From Deltaproteobacteria bacterium (GTDB lineage: Bacteria; Desulfobacterota; Desulfobacteria; Desulfobacterales; JAFDCJ01): DNA of 11,350 bases. Position numbers and translations under genes: made by a program. The notes beneath the pieces were generated by a model that did not search any database, was not told the origin of the DNA, and saw nothing but the letters and a program-made list of their open reading frames with translations. The first letter of the stretch is position 1. Every line of letters starts with the position of its first letter. Location of the stretch: the NCBI GenBank assembly GCA_024277475.1, contig JAJRVC010000423.1, positions 1-11,350 on the forward strand, given 5' to 3'. Below are positions 1 through 7,442 of the stretch, in pieces.

Positions 1-460
1 TGAAGCCCGCTCGCTGGAGGAAGCTGTCCGGCGCGTTTCTATACCCGGCCGGGCTGCAGGCTTTAATTACAACATTGGTTCTCTTTCCGAACGCCGCATT
101 GTCAGTGTGGAAGTTTCACCGGAATGTCATCACGTTTGTGAGGTTCAGGACTATTACCTGCATACCAATCACTATTTAGAATTGAAGGATGTGGCGCAAG
201 AAATTACGCCTTCCAGTCGGATTCGTCTGGAACGCGCCAGGTCGCTTTGTCGAAACACGCCTCCTGCCGATGCAATCCGGATACTGGCCTTGCTGGGTGA
301 TCAAACCGACCGTGACTACCCCATTCATTGTGATGCTACGCCACCGGATATCAACGCTACCCTGTGCTCGGTGCTCTTTAACATGGACGACCGTCGGTTG
401 CGCATCTATTGGGACAACCCAGCCAGAGAACCGCAGAAATATATGCAATTTGACTTGTAA
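1..460 (+). CDS. C45-family acyltransferase/peptidase (AAT-like Ntn hydrolase), 3' part only
   Basis: The reading frame is open from the window edge (first full codon at 2) to TAA at 458-460 and gives 152 residues of a protein that starts outside the window. The visible part resembles the C-terminal half of the acyl-CoA:6-aminopenicillanic acid acyltransferase (AAT, peptidase C45) family. It has an H-T-N-H-Y motif after a Y-Y-L segment, a following S-S-R-x-R-x-E-R-A-R helix, a D-x-T-L-C-S-V-L-F strand pair, and an ending of the type L-R-I-Y-W-D-N-P. Family members are Ntn hydrolases that self-cleave before an N-terminal cysteine and cleave or transfer N-acyl groups. That cysteine lies upstream of this window, so activity cannot be judged. 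A GTG at 107 would only be an internal start: family similarity continues upstream of it. The next gene is 372 bases downstream, so co-transcription with the importer is uncertain. The family call is fairly sure; the substrate is unknown. Confidence 0.75.
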   Translation, partial: EARSLEEAVRRVSIPGRAAGFNYNIGSLSERRIVSVEVSPECHHVCEVQDYYLHTNHYLELKDVAQEITPSSRIRLERARSLCRNTPPADAIRILALLGDQTDRDYPIHCDATPPDINATLCSVLFNMDDRRLRIYWDNPAREPQKYMQFDL

Positions 461-832
461 CTTTCCTGCTCCGGATCGGGCTGGAATTGATAATTGAATA
501 TTCGTTGATGTCACACGCGCGGCCCAGGCGCTTGCGCCGTGTGTCGCTCCGCTATCTATTTAATTGTTCATTTTTCTATGGAAACAATCTAATATATTTA
601 GAGCTTCTTAGGTATTGTTAGTTCACTTTATGCTTTAGCTTATTTATTTCATGAAAAGAAATCTTGCGAATTCAAACACAATTCGGTCAGGTTCGGCATG
701 TGATGTATTTTTAGGATGCGTCAGGGGATGCCGGCAACAGTCTGCAGGTGGTGACCAAAGAACTTGTTCGGGCAGTGGCCGGCGAAGGACCTTGTTTTTG
801 TAATAACTTCACCACAATGAAAGGAGGGCAAA
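461..832. other. Intergenic region between the C45 gene and the importer operon
   Basis: These 372 bases hold no convincing gene. The first part has a GC-rich inverted repeat (512-543). Positions about 560-715 are strongly AT-rich, as expected for a promoter region. A loose -35-like TTGTTA at 615-620 is followed by AT-rich matches, but no good -10 lies at the right distance, so no promoter is called. From about 716 to 795 the base composition turns GC-richer and a short open frame appears (see findings). The end carries a strong Shine-Dalgarno sequence, AGGAGG at 822-827, five bases before the ATG at 833. Confidence 0.6.
512..543 (+). terminator. GC-rich inverted repeat, possible terminator of the C45 gene
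   Basis: CACAC at 512-516 plus GCGC at 517-520 can pair with GCGC at 534-537 and GTGTG at 539-543, with one bulged base (538). It lies 52 bases after the C45 stop codon. There is no immediate U tract after it, only loose T-rich sequence some 20 bases later, so it is at best a weak or factor-assisted terminator. Confidence 0.3.
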
Positions 833-1912
833 ATGAAAATGAAAAAAAATAACAGCGGAAAATTTTTGTTGGTTACAGGCATCATTTGTACGGCATTGTT
901 GCTGGCAGGTTCATTGGCAATCGCAGAAGAAAAGATCGAGGGGCCTCTTCATGTCGAGTCGTGGGGAGGAAGCTATGGGGAGGCAGTTAAAACCTATATC
1001 ATTGAACCCTTTATAAAGAAATATGGAATTAAAGTTCAACATGACTTTTTCGGAAACAATTCCGAGCAACTTGCCAAATTGAAGGCTGGAAAGACGGCTG
1101 TTGATATCTCTTTTCTGAGCCAGAATCATGCTTTCCAGGCTATGGATGAGGGTCTTTTGCTACCCATTAGGACGGAGAATGTTCCGAACTACCAATATCT
1201 TTTCGATAAATTTAAAAATCCTCCGTATGACCCGGGTCCGGAAGTCCATTGTATCAGCTATTTCTGGGGGGATCAGGCCATTGCCTGGAACACCAAATTC
1301 GTTAAAACACCCACTTCGTGGAGCGCCTTATGGGATAAAAAATTCAAGGGACACGTCGCGCTCTATAGTACCGGCACCCAGGTAATCCCACAAACCGCAC
1401 TGTATCTGGGTCAGGATCCCAATAACATCACAGATATGGATGCCGTTATGGCGAAACTGCGGGAGCTCAAACCCAACTTGTTAAAATTCTGGTCCAGTGG
1501 AGCAGAGCTGACATCGCTTTTTGCAACTGGCGAGGTTTGGATCGCCGACTTCTGGAGAGGGCGGGTTAACAACTTGAAAAAGGAGGGTCATCCGATCGCT
1601 TATACACAACCGCAGGAGGGCAGTCTTGGATGGGTGGATACCATGATTATACCCAGGGGGGCTAAACATCGCAGAGCGGCGGAAGCATTTTTAGATTTTG
1701 CCCTTTCCAAGGAGGTACACACCAACTTTGTTACGAAGGGGATCACTTACGCTCCCTGTTCAAGTCTGGTCGAATTAACGGCGGAGCAAAGTGATATGTT
1801 AGGCGCTAGCTCGAAGCTGCGCAAACATGTAGTCTTTGTAAAACCTGAATATCTCCAAAAGAACCGCGATCAATGGAATCAATTGATGAACGAATTAATG
1901 GCCGGAATGTAG
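833..1912 (+). CDS. potD: Periplasmic substrate-binding protein of a Pot-type (spermidine/putrescine family) ABC importer
   Basis: This 359-residue protein begins with a typical Sec signal: a K-rich start, a hydrophobic core at about residues 11-29, and an A-x-A site giving likely cleavage after Ala31. Cys19 does not sit in a proper lipobox, so a soluble periplasmic protein is expected. The mature part fits the PotD/PotF-like family of solute-binding proteins. It has an early W-G-G-S-Y-G-E segment, P-T-S-W-x-x-L-W-D in the middle, and Q-E-G-S-L-G-W-V-D near residues 261-269. In PotD-type proteins the W-x-D element (here Trp267, Asp269) contacts the ligand's amino group. AGGAGG five bases upstream supports the ATG at 833 over a second ATG at 839. 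It should capture the ligand and deliver it to the permeases encoded downstream. The early W-G-G-S-Y-G-E differs from classical polyamine binders, so the ligand is not certain. The symbol reflects family role, not proven orthology. Confidence 0.88.
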   Translation: MKMKKNNSGKFLLVTGIICTALLLAGSLAIAEEKIEGPLHVESWGGSYGEAVKTYIIEPFIKKYGIKVQHDFFGNNSEQLAKLKAGKTAVDISFLSQNHAFQAMDEGLLLPIRTENVPNYQYLFDKFKNPPYDPGPEVHCISYFWGDQAIAWNTKFVKTPTSWSALWDKKFKGHVALYSTGTQVIPQTALYLGQDPNNITDMDAVMAKLRELKPNLLKFWSSGAELTSLFATGEVWIADFWRGRVNNLKKEGHPIAYTQPQEGSLGWVDTMIIPRGAKHRRAAEAFLDFALSKEVHTNFVTKGITYAPCSSLVELTAEQSDMLGASSKLRKHVVFVKPEYLQKNRDQWNQLMNELMAGM

Positions 1913-1984
1913 ACGTCAAAAATAAAGGGATACAGAAACACATCGTTCCCAGACTTGCTTGTCTTTTGGTTCGTTTCCTACGCT

Positions 1985-2024
1985 GTGTCAGCGACTGCAT
2001 ATTTGAAACTGCACCCGCTGACAC
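1985..2024 (+). promoter_or_regulatory. Intercistronic hairpin after the binding-protein gene
   Basis: GTGTCAGCG (1985-1993) and CGCTGACAC (2016-2024) form a perfect 9-bp stem. Inside it, TGCA at 1996-1999 can pair with TGCA at 2010-2013. The sequence after it is only weakly T-rich (GCTTTGATT), so full termination is unlikely. It sits in the 233-base gap between the binding-protein stop and the ATPase start. This is the place where many ABC importer operons carry a structure that partly stops transcription or protects the upstream mRNA, so that binding protein is made in excess over membrane subunits. That role is inferred. Confidence 0.5.
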
Positions 2025-2145
2025 GCTTTGATTATAAACCCAAATCCTGCGTGATGTGTGGGGAATTATTAATTTACGAGTCGCTAAATCGCCATGCATG
2101 GTAATTCTCGAATAACTTTAGCTATCATTTGAAGGACCGGATTCT

Positions 2146-3234
2146 ATGAGCCAGGTCGATGTGGAGCTCAAAAATGTAACCAAACGGTTTGGAGATGTCA
2201 TCGCGGTGAATAATGTCTCCTTTACCATTGAGAAGGGAGAGTTTTTTGCTTTGCTGGGTCCCAGTGGCTGCGGCAAGACCACTATTTTACGAATGATTTC
2301 AGGTTTTGAGAAACCTTCAGAAGGGGTGATTTACATCGGCGGAGAGGCTATGACTAACAGCCCTCCCTTTCGCAGACCGACTAACCTTGTTTTTCAACAG
2401 CTGTCGCTTTTCCCTCACATGAATGTGTTCAAGAACATTGGTTTTGGTTTGGAGATGAAAGGGTTCCCCAAAAATAAAATAAAAAAAGAGGTTTTAGAAA
2501 TGCTCAACCTCACTGAACTTAGCGGTTTTGCCGACCGCAAAATCAGCCAGTTAAGCGGTGGTCAACAACAGCGGGTGGCCATTGCCAGGGCTTTGATTAA
2601 TCATCCAACCGTTCTGCTGTTGGACGAGCCCCTCGGAGCGCTGGATCTTAAACTCAGAAACCAGATGCAATTAGAATTAAAACGGATTCAGCGGGAGGTG
2701 GGCACAACTTTTGTCTATGTAACCCACGACCAGGGGGAAGCGATCACAATGTCCAACAGGATCGCAGTCATCAACCACGGCTTCGTCGAGCAGATCGGCA
2801 AGAGCGGCGATATATATGAGAACCCCAAAACGGTCTTCGTAGCCAATTTTATCGGGGAGACCAACCTGGTGGAGGGGGTCATCAGCTCTTTGGAAGATTC
2901 CCGGGCAGCGTTGATCAGCAAAGATTTGCCCATATATGTAAACTCACAGAAAGGCCTGAACAAAGGCCAAAAAGCCTTTGTCTCCATCAGACCTGAAAAG
3001 ATTATGATTGGGGCCCATCTGTCGGACCTTGAAAACATCTACAAGGGAATCGTAGAAGAGTCTGTTTATCATGGCGTATTGACCATCTACACCGTATTAA
3101 TCGAAAACAGACTCCGTATCAGCATCAAAGTACAGAATGTCGATATTAAAAAGTCTTATGCTCCGGGAACCCGCGTGCAGGTCGGCTGGAAAATTGAAAG
3201 CGGCATTGTAATCACTGGGGACAGTCATGAGTGA
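2146..3234 (+). CDS. potA: ATP-binding subunit of Pot-type ABC importer
   Basis: This 362-residue protein hydrolyses ATP to power the importer on the cytoplasmic face of the inner membrane. All nucleotide-binding motifs are intact: Walker A GPSGCGKTT (38-46), Q-loop with Gln84/Gln85, signature LSGGQQQR (136-143), Walker B VLLLDE (156-161), D-loop around 164-167, and the switch histidine His194 in V-T-H-D-Q. After about residue 235 comes the C-terminal extension of the PotA/MalK group, with an I-R-P-E-K element that marks the TOBE domain at about 280-350. Length and layout match PotA. An AAGGA Shine-Dalgarno sequence at 2132-2136 lies nine bases before the ATG. The gene's end overlaps the next start by eight bases, which suggests coupled translation with the first permease. 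Confidence 0.93.
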   Translation: MSQVDVELKNVTKRFGDVIAVNNVSFTIEKGEFFALLGPSGCGKTTILRMISGFEKPSEGVIYIGGEAMTNSPPFRRPTNLVFQQLSLFPHMNVFKNIGFGLEMKGFPKNKIKKEVLEMLNLTELSGFADRKISQLSGGQQQRVAIARALINHPTVLLLDEPLGALDLKLRNQMQLELKRIQREVGTTFVYVTHDQGEAITMSNRIAVINHGFVEQIGKSGDIYENPKTVFVANFIGETNLVEGVISSLEDSRAALISKDLPIYVNSQKGLNKGQKAFVSIRPEKIMIGAHLSDLENIYKGIVEESVYHGVLTIYTVLIENRLRISIKVQNVDIKKSYAPGTRVQVGWKIESGIVITGDSHE

Positions 3235-4129
3235 AAGGGAAAAGACCCAATCAGGCTCGACTATTTGGCAGTGGCGCGCCGGTATAACCAGGTTGAAACT
3301 TTTTCTCCAATTGGGCCCAGGGGTTTTCTGGTTGATTTTCTTTTTTGTTATCCCGATTCTTCTGATACTAAGCTATAGTTTCCATCAATTCTCCGACGGC
3401 GTGATGCAAAAAGCACTCACCCTGGAAAACTACATCCGGGCCGTCACCCAGGTTGTGTATTTTAAGATATTTATCAAGAGTCTATGGTATGGGGTGGTCG
3501 TGACGTTTTTCTGCCTGGTTATCGGATATCCGTGCGCCTATTTTCTCGCTCGAACGAAATACCGCCGTAGGGAAATCCTGTTTCTGGCACTCATCATTCC
3601 CTTTTGGACCAGCATTGTTGTTCGGACCTATGCTTGGAAGATCCTGCTGGGTACCAACGGAATGGTGAACCATTTTCTGGTCGAACTGGGCCTTATTGAA
3701 TTTCCGATACGGTTTTTATATACTGAAAGGGCGGTATTTATCGGACTCATCCATGTTTTTCTACCCTTTATGATCCTTCCATTGTATGCTTCCATTGAAA
3801 AAATTGATCTAAGTTTAGAAGAGGCCGCGCAGGATCTGGGAGCCGGGCGATGGAAGACCTTCCTGCGGGTCTGCCTGCCCCTTTCTTTTCCCGGAATCAG
3901 CACCGGATGTCTACTCGTGTTCATCCTGACGGTCGGTTCATACATAACCCCGGACCTGTTGGGCGGCCCCGGTGAAATCATGATCTCCAACGTCATTCAG
4001 AAAGAGTATTATGTCTCTTTTAATTGGCCTTTTGGTTCGTCGCTGGCCATTTTGCTGCTATTTATCATCCTGATGTTGGTCATCACTTACAACCGCGTAT
4101 TTAAATTGGAGAAAATTACGGGCGGATAA
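3227..4129 (+). CDS. potB: First permease subunit of Pot-type ABC importer (PotB-like)
   Basis: This 300-residue inner-membrane protein has a cytoplasmic N-terminus and about six membrane segments (roughly 26-50, 84-108, 116-136, 166-189, 222-245 and 269-291). The binding-protein-dependent permease EAA loop is present at residues 198-217: E-E-A-A-x-D-L-G-A, then L-P-L-S-F-P-G-I. This loop docks onto the ATPase. The long first periplasmic loop and the R-T-Y-A-W segment after the third helix are typical of PotB/PotH-type subunits. Its ATG lies inside the end of the ATPase gene (ATGAGTGA), and its stop is directly followed by the ATG of the second permease. The pair would form the translocation pore. 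Confidence 0.92.
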   Translation: MSEREKTQSGSTIWQWRAGITRLKLFLQLGPGVFWLIFFFVIPILLILSYSFHQFSDGVMQKALTLENYIRAVTQVVYFKIFIKSLWYGVVVTFFCLVIGYPCAYFLARTKYRRREILFLALIIPFWTSIVVRTYAWKILLGTNGMVNHFLVELGLIEFPIRFLYTERAVFIGLIHVFLPFMILPLYASIEKIDLSLEEAAQDLGAGRWKTFLRVCLPLSFPGISTGCLLVFILTVGSYITPDLLGGPGEIMISNVIQKEYYVSFNWPFGSSLAILLLFIILMLVITYNRVFKLEKITGG

Positions 4130-4909
4130 ATGACTGTTAGACAAATTCTCTTGAAAATCTGGGTTGTCTTCGTCTATACGTTTCTTTTTTTGCCGATTCT
4201 TACGGTGATTTTCATGTCATTCTTCACCTCCAAATATTCAACCTTTCCGCTGGGACAATTAACGTTAAAATGGTATAAGCTGGCCGCCGCAGATCAAAAC
4301 ATTCTTACCGCCGTCAAGTACAGCCTTTTTATTTCCCTGGGGGCTACTGCAAGCGCAACCGCCATCGGGGTACTCGCCGCTATCGGTTTTGTCAGAAACA
4401 AATTTCGCGCTAAAGAAATCCTGAATGCCTTTTTCCTCTCACCGATGATAATCCCTGAAATTATTATCGGGATAGCACTTCTCAGTTTCGCATCGATTTT
4501 GAAGATCCAGGGGGGGATCCTTTTAATTATTTGCGGCCATATCCTCATTTGCCTCCCCTTTGTGCTGACCGTTGTATCGGCCAGACTCCACGGGTTTGAT
4601 CGATCTTTGGAAGAGGCGGCTATGGACTTGGGTGCCAACGAAATGGTGACCTTCCGGAGGATCACCCTGCCGCTGATAATGCCTGGAATCATAGCTGGCG
4701 CTTTGCTGGCATTTACGGTATCCTTTGATAATTTTCTAATTACTTACATGTTATCAGGACCCGGCATGACGACCATCCCTGTTCAAATCTATTCGATGGT
4801 GCGTTTCGAAATTACGCCCAAAATCCATGCCTTTTCCACCGTTATCATGCTGTTTTCGATGACATTGATCATTATCAACGAAAGATTGATTAGGGCAAAG
4901 AGAGAGTGA
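4130..4909 (+). CDS. potC: Second permease subunit of Pot-type ABC importer (PotC-like)
   Basis: This 259-residue inner-membrane protein is the partner of the upstream permease. It has about six hydrophobic segments, starting with one at residues 8-31, and a well-kept EAA loop at 161-180 (E-E-A-A-M-D-L-G-A, then L-P-L-I-M-P-G-I). The F-D-N-F-x-I-T-Y stretch after that loop, and P-x-Q-I-Y-S-M-V-R-F, are hallmarks of PotC/PotI-type subunits. The ATG at 4130 directly abuts the previous TAA (4127-4129), so translation is probably re-initiated from the preceding gene. It completes a four-part importer; nothing essential is missing. No terminator is visible in the 150 bases before the aminotransferase start, so the operon may continue. 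Confidence 0.92.
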   Translation: MTVRQILLKIWVVFVYTFLFLPILTVIFMSFFTSKYSTFPLGQLTLKWYKLAAADQNILTAVKYSLFISLGATASATAIGVLAAIGFVRNKFRAKEILNAFFLSPMIIPEIIIGIALLSFASILKIQGGILLIICGHILICLPFVLTVVSARLHGFDRSLEEAAMDLGANEMVTFRRITLPLIMPGIIAGALLAFTVSFDNFLITYMLSGPGMTTIPVQIYSMVRFEITPKIHAFSTVIMLFSMTLIIINERLIRAKRE

Positions 4910-5043
4910 TTCGTAAGAGGTTCAAGGGGAGTGGGGAAATGGAATGACGATTGACGAACGTGAAATGTGGAAGTAAGGAATTCTATCGTTTGTATTGATT
5001 TAAAAGAAAAAGTTCGCTGCGAGGGGCGAGTTGCCCATGGCAA

Positions 5044-5049
5044 AAGGAG
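5044..5049 (+). promoter_or_regulatory. Ribosome binding site that decides the aminotransferase start
   Basis: AAGGAG lies ten bases before the in-frame ATG at 5060. Family similarity begins shortly after that ATG. The open frame reaches back to a GTG at 4967, but the extra 31 residues look unrelated to the family and have no comparable ribosome binding site. An out-of-frame ATG at 5055 is five bases from the same site and may compete. Confidence 0.6.
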
Positions 5050-5059
5050 ATTTGATGAA

Positions 5060-6442
5060 ATGGCCGACAAAGTACAACACCCGGTAGCCGAAAAAATTAA
5101 GGGACGCTTCGCCCAACGAACCGTCCGATCTAAAGACCACGACACCAGGGCCGGGAAAAGCCTGCCCGGCGGAGACACCCGTGCGGCGACCTACTTCGCA
5201 CCTTATCCAGTTTACATGACATCCGGCAGTGGATGTTTTCTCTATGATGCCGACGGCAACGAGTACCTTGATCTGTTGAATAATTACACCTCACTTATTC
5301 ACGGCCATGCCCATCCGGCCATCATTGCAGCCGCAATGGCCCAGATTGAAAAAGGTACTGTTTTCGGTGCTGCCGGTGAAATTCAGTACCAACATGCCGA
5401 GCATTTGTGCAACTGCCTGACCTCTATGGAGCAGGTCCGCTATTGTAACTCGGGTACCGAGGCCACTCTGTTTGCCATCCGGGCCGCACGTGCTTTTACG
5501 GGCAGGGATATCTTCATTAAAATGGATGGCGGTTATCACGGCTCCCACGATTCAGTTGAAGTCAACATTTTCGCCGATCCTGATCCCGAAGGCCCGCCTG
5601 CACCACGCATAGGTCCCGGAGTGCCTGCCAGTGTTCTTAAGGACGTTTTAGTCGTGGCATTCAATGATCTCGATGCAGTAGAGAATATGCTCAAAACCAA
5701 CGCAGACAAAGTTGCAGCTATTCTGACCGAGCCTCTGATGGGTGCTGCCGGTGCCATAGGCCCTCAGCCTGGTTACCTCAGAGGGCTTCGGACGTTGGCC
5801 GATAAATACAACGTAGTGCTCATCTTTGACGAAGTCATGACGTTTCGTCTCAGCAGCGGCGGACTGCAGGAAATAGAGGGCGTACAACCGGACCTCACCA
5901 CCCTGGGTAAAATAATAGGCGGGGGGCTGCCCATCGGTGCGTTCGGCGGTCGCCGGGACATCATGTCGCGATTTAATCCGGCCCATGAAGATCCGATTTT
6001 TCATTCAGGTACATTCAACGGCAACAATATCACCCTGGCAGCCGGCATGGCTGCTATGACCCTATACGATCAGAAGGCTGTTACAAGGCTGAATCAACTG
6101 GGGGACAGACTCCGGGACGGCTTCACCGTCGCTTTGAAAGAGACCGGTCTTAGGGGGTGCGTCTCAGGCTTGGGCTCCTTGCTGCAACTGCACTGGCGGG
6201 ACCAGCAGCCTGCCAGAGCAACAGATTCCATCGTAAGCCTGACAAAAGCAGGGGAACTGCCGGGTCTTGTCCATCTGGAGCTGATGAATCGCGGCGTATA
6301 CTCTGCCGGCCGGGGCATGTTCGCCCTGTCCACACCGATGACTCAAGTGGATATCGACAACGCTGTTGCATCGTTTAGGGAAACACTAACCATACTCAAA
6401 CCCTACATCGCAGACAAAATGCCTCATCTGCTTACCTGTTGA
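5060..6442 (+). CDS. PLP-dependent class III aminotransferase, beta-amino-acid aminotransferase / GSA aminomutase-like
   Basis: This 460-residue protein (from ATG 5060) is a fold-type I PLP enzyme. Visible elements are S-G-T-E-A at about 131-135 (phosphate binding), G-G-Y-H-G after it, F-D-E-V-M with Asp257 (pyridine nitrogen), and L-G-K-I-I-G-G-G-L-P with the Schiff-base lysine Lys284. H-S-G-T-F-N-G-N follows. Automatic annotation would probably say glutamate-1-semialdehyde aminomutase. As I recall it, Variovorax beta-phenylalanine aminotransferase shares the P-G-x-x-(T/S)-R-(A/S) start, D-L-T-T-L-G-K-x-I-G-G-G, F-G-A/G-A-F-G-G-R and Y-S-x-x-R-G pattern. Its two substrate-binding arginines correspond to Arg41 and Arg418 here. 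A role in deaminating a beta- or omega-amino compound is therefore more likely than haem synthesis, but is inferred. It follows the importer genes by 150 bases with no clear terminator or promoter between. An alternative GTG start at 4967 would give 491 residues. Confidence 0.85.
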   Translation: MADKVQHPVAEKIKGRFAQRTVRSKDHDTRAGKSLPGGDTRAATYFAPYPVYMTSGSGCFLYDADGNEYLDLLNNYTSLIHGHAHPAIIAAAMAQIEKGTVFGAAGEIQYQHAEHLCNCLTSMEQVRYCNSGTEATLFAIRAARAFTGRDIFIKMDGGYHGSHDSVEVNIFADPDPEGPPAPRIGPGVPASVLKDVLVVAFNDLDAVENMLKTNADKVAAILTEPLMGAAGAIGPQPGYLRGLRTLADKYNVVLIFDEVMTFRLSSGGLQEIEGVQPDLTTLGKIIGGGLPIGAFGGRRDIMSRFNPAHEDPIFHSGTFNGNNITLAAGMAAMTLYDQKAVTRLNQLGDRLRDGFTVALKETGLRGCVSGLGSLLQLHWRDQQPARATDSIVSLTKAGELPGLVHLELMNRGVYSAGRGMFALSTPMTQVDIDNAVASFRETLTILKPYIADKMPHLLTC

Positions 6443-6514
6443 AAATCCACGACAGACGAAACAAAAGAAAATCACTCTTTCTGCTGAACGCTTTTTATTT
6501 TTCGGAACAAAATT

Positions 6515-7363
6515 ATGGACATCACAATTCGGGCATTAACCTCTAACGATCTAGAAATTGCAGACGACATTGTTACATCGGCCTTTGAATTTACCGATAG
6601 CCGGGCGCGGGAGATCCGCCGCTATTTCGCTTTGGAGCCAAATCGTTGGTTCCTGGCCACCTGGCAGGGTCAGCCGGCGGGTGTGGTCGGAGCGACGAAT
6701 TATGGCTCTTTTACTTATCTGGGCATGATGACAGTTCGCAAAGAGTTGCAGCACAGGGGCATCGGCCGGGCATTGTTGCAGCACGTGTTGAACTGGACGG
6801 AATCCCAGGGGATATCTTTTTTGCGACTGGACGCCAGTGAAGCGGGCTTTGCTCTCTATAGACGATTTGGCTTTGCGGTGCTCGATCAGGCGCTTATGTT
6901 TGAGTATCCTGATTATTCATCCTTGCCGGATTATCCGAAACAGGTTCAGCGACTGCGGTTTCAAGATGTCCCGGAACTGGCAGATTTTGATTCTCCTATT
7001 TTCGGGGCGGATCGGACCACCCTTTTTCAAGCGTTACTGGCAGATTTTCCTGATAGAGGCTTTGCGGTTTACGATGAGTCCCTGAGAATGGCGGGGTACC
7101 TGTTTGCCCAGACCCGGCGGCTGGGCCCATGGGCCGCACGCTCTCCCCAGGATGCGGAAGCACTCCTTCAAGCCGCTTTGACACTCACTTATAAGGGGCC
7201 CCCGCTGGCCATCGCCCCGCAGCAAAACGCGGTAGCCGCAGATCTGCTCGATCATTATGACTTTCGCCACGTTCTCACAAATCGCCACATGCAACGGGGT
7301 CAATCGACCACACCCGGCCGGCGCGCATCCGTCTATGGACAAACCAGCTTTGCGGTTGGATAG
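6515..7363 (+). CDS. GNAT-family N-acetyltransferase with C-terminal YitH-type domain
   Basis: This 282-residue protein has a standard GNAT domain in its first ~135 residues. The acetyl-CoA pyrophosphate loop is Q-H-R-G-I-G-R-A (79-86), preceded by the M-M-T-V strand. A later A-L-Y-R-R-F-G-F element (about 113-120) is the usual end of the fold. The second half (about 145-282) looks like the degenerate second GNAT-like domain of YitH-type proteins and closes with an S-V-Y-G-Q-T-S-F-A-V-G strand typical of that group. Such proteins transfer an acetyl group to a small-molecule amine or a protein; the acceptor is unknown. The ATG at 6515 has only a weak upstream site (GGA at 6504-6506). It lies 72 bases after the aminotransferase with no hairpin between, so it probably belongs to the same transcript. 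Confidence 0.85.
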   Translation: MDITIRALTSNDLEIADDIVTSAFEFTDSRAREIRRYFALEPNRWFLATWQGQPAGVVGATNYGSFTYLGMMTVRKELQHRGIGRALLQHVLNWTESQGISFLRLDASEAGFALYRRFGFAVLDQALMFEYPDYSSLPDYPKQVQRLRFQDVPELADFDSPIFGADRTTLFQALLADFPDRGFAVYDESLRMAGYLFAQTRRLGPWAARSPQDAEALLQAALTLTYKGPPLAIAPQQNAVAADLLDHYDFRHVLTNRHMQRGQSTTPGRRASVYGQTSFAVG

Positions 7364-7422
7364 GAAAAGGTCGGCGGCAGGGATTCACGGGTTTAAAGGC
7401 TCAGAAGTACAATTCAGCAGTT

Positions 7423-7442
7423 TTGATTGACAACACAATCAA
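7423..7442. promoter_or_regulatory. 7-6-7 palindrome overlapping the -35 box (candidate operator)
   Basis: TTGATTG (7423-7429) and CAATCAA (7436-7442) form a perfect inverted repeat with a six-base spacer. It covers the -35 hexamer of the promoter before the channel gene. The position is that of a repressor site; the factor is unknown. Confidence 0.4.

Noticed and set aside
107..460. A separate small 117-residue protein starting at GTG 107
   Set aside because: The same frame is open to the window edge, and its upstream residues continue the C45 family similarity, so 107 is internal.
2092..2101. Perfect 10-bp palindrome CCATGCATGG before the ATPase gene
   Set aside because: It is short, has no spacer, lies near no visible promoter and could easily occur by chance.
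4967..5059. N-terminal extension of the aminotransferase from a GTG
   Set aside because: The extra 31 residues do not look like the family and lack a ribosome site, whereas ATG 5060 has AAGGAG upstream and gives the expected length.
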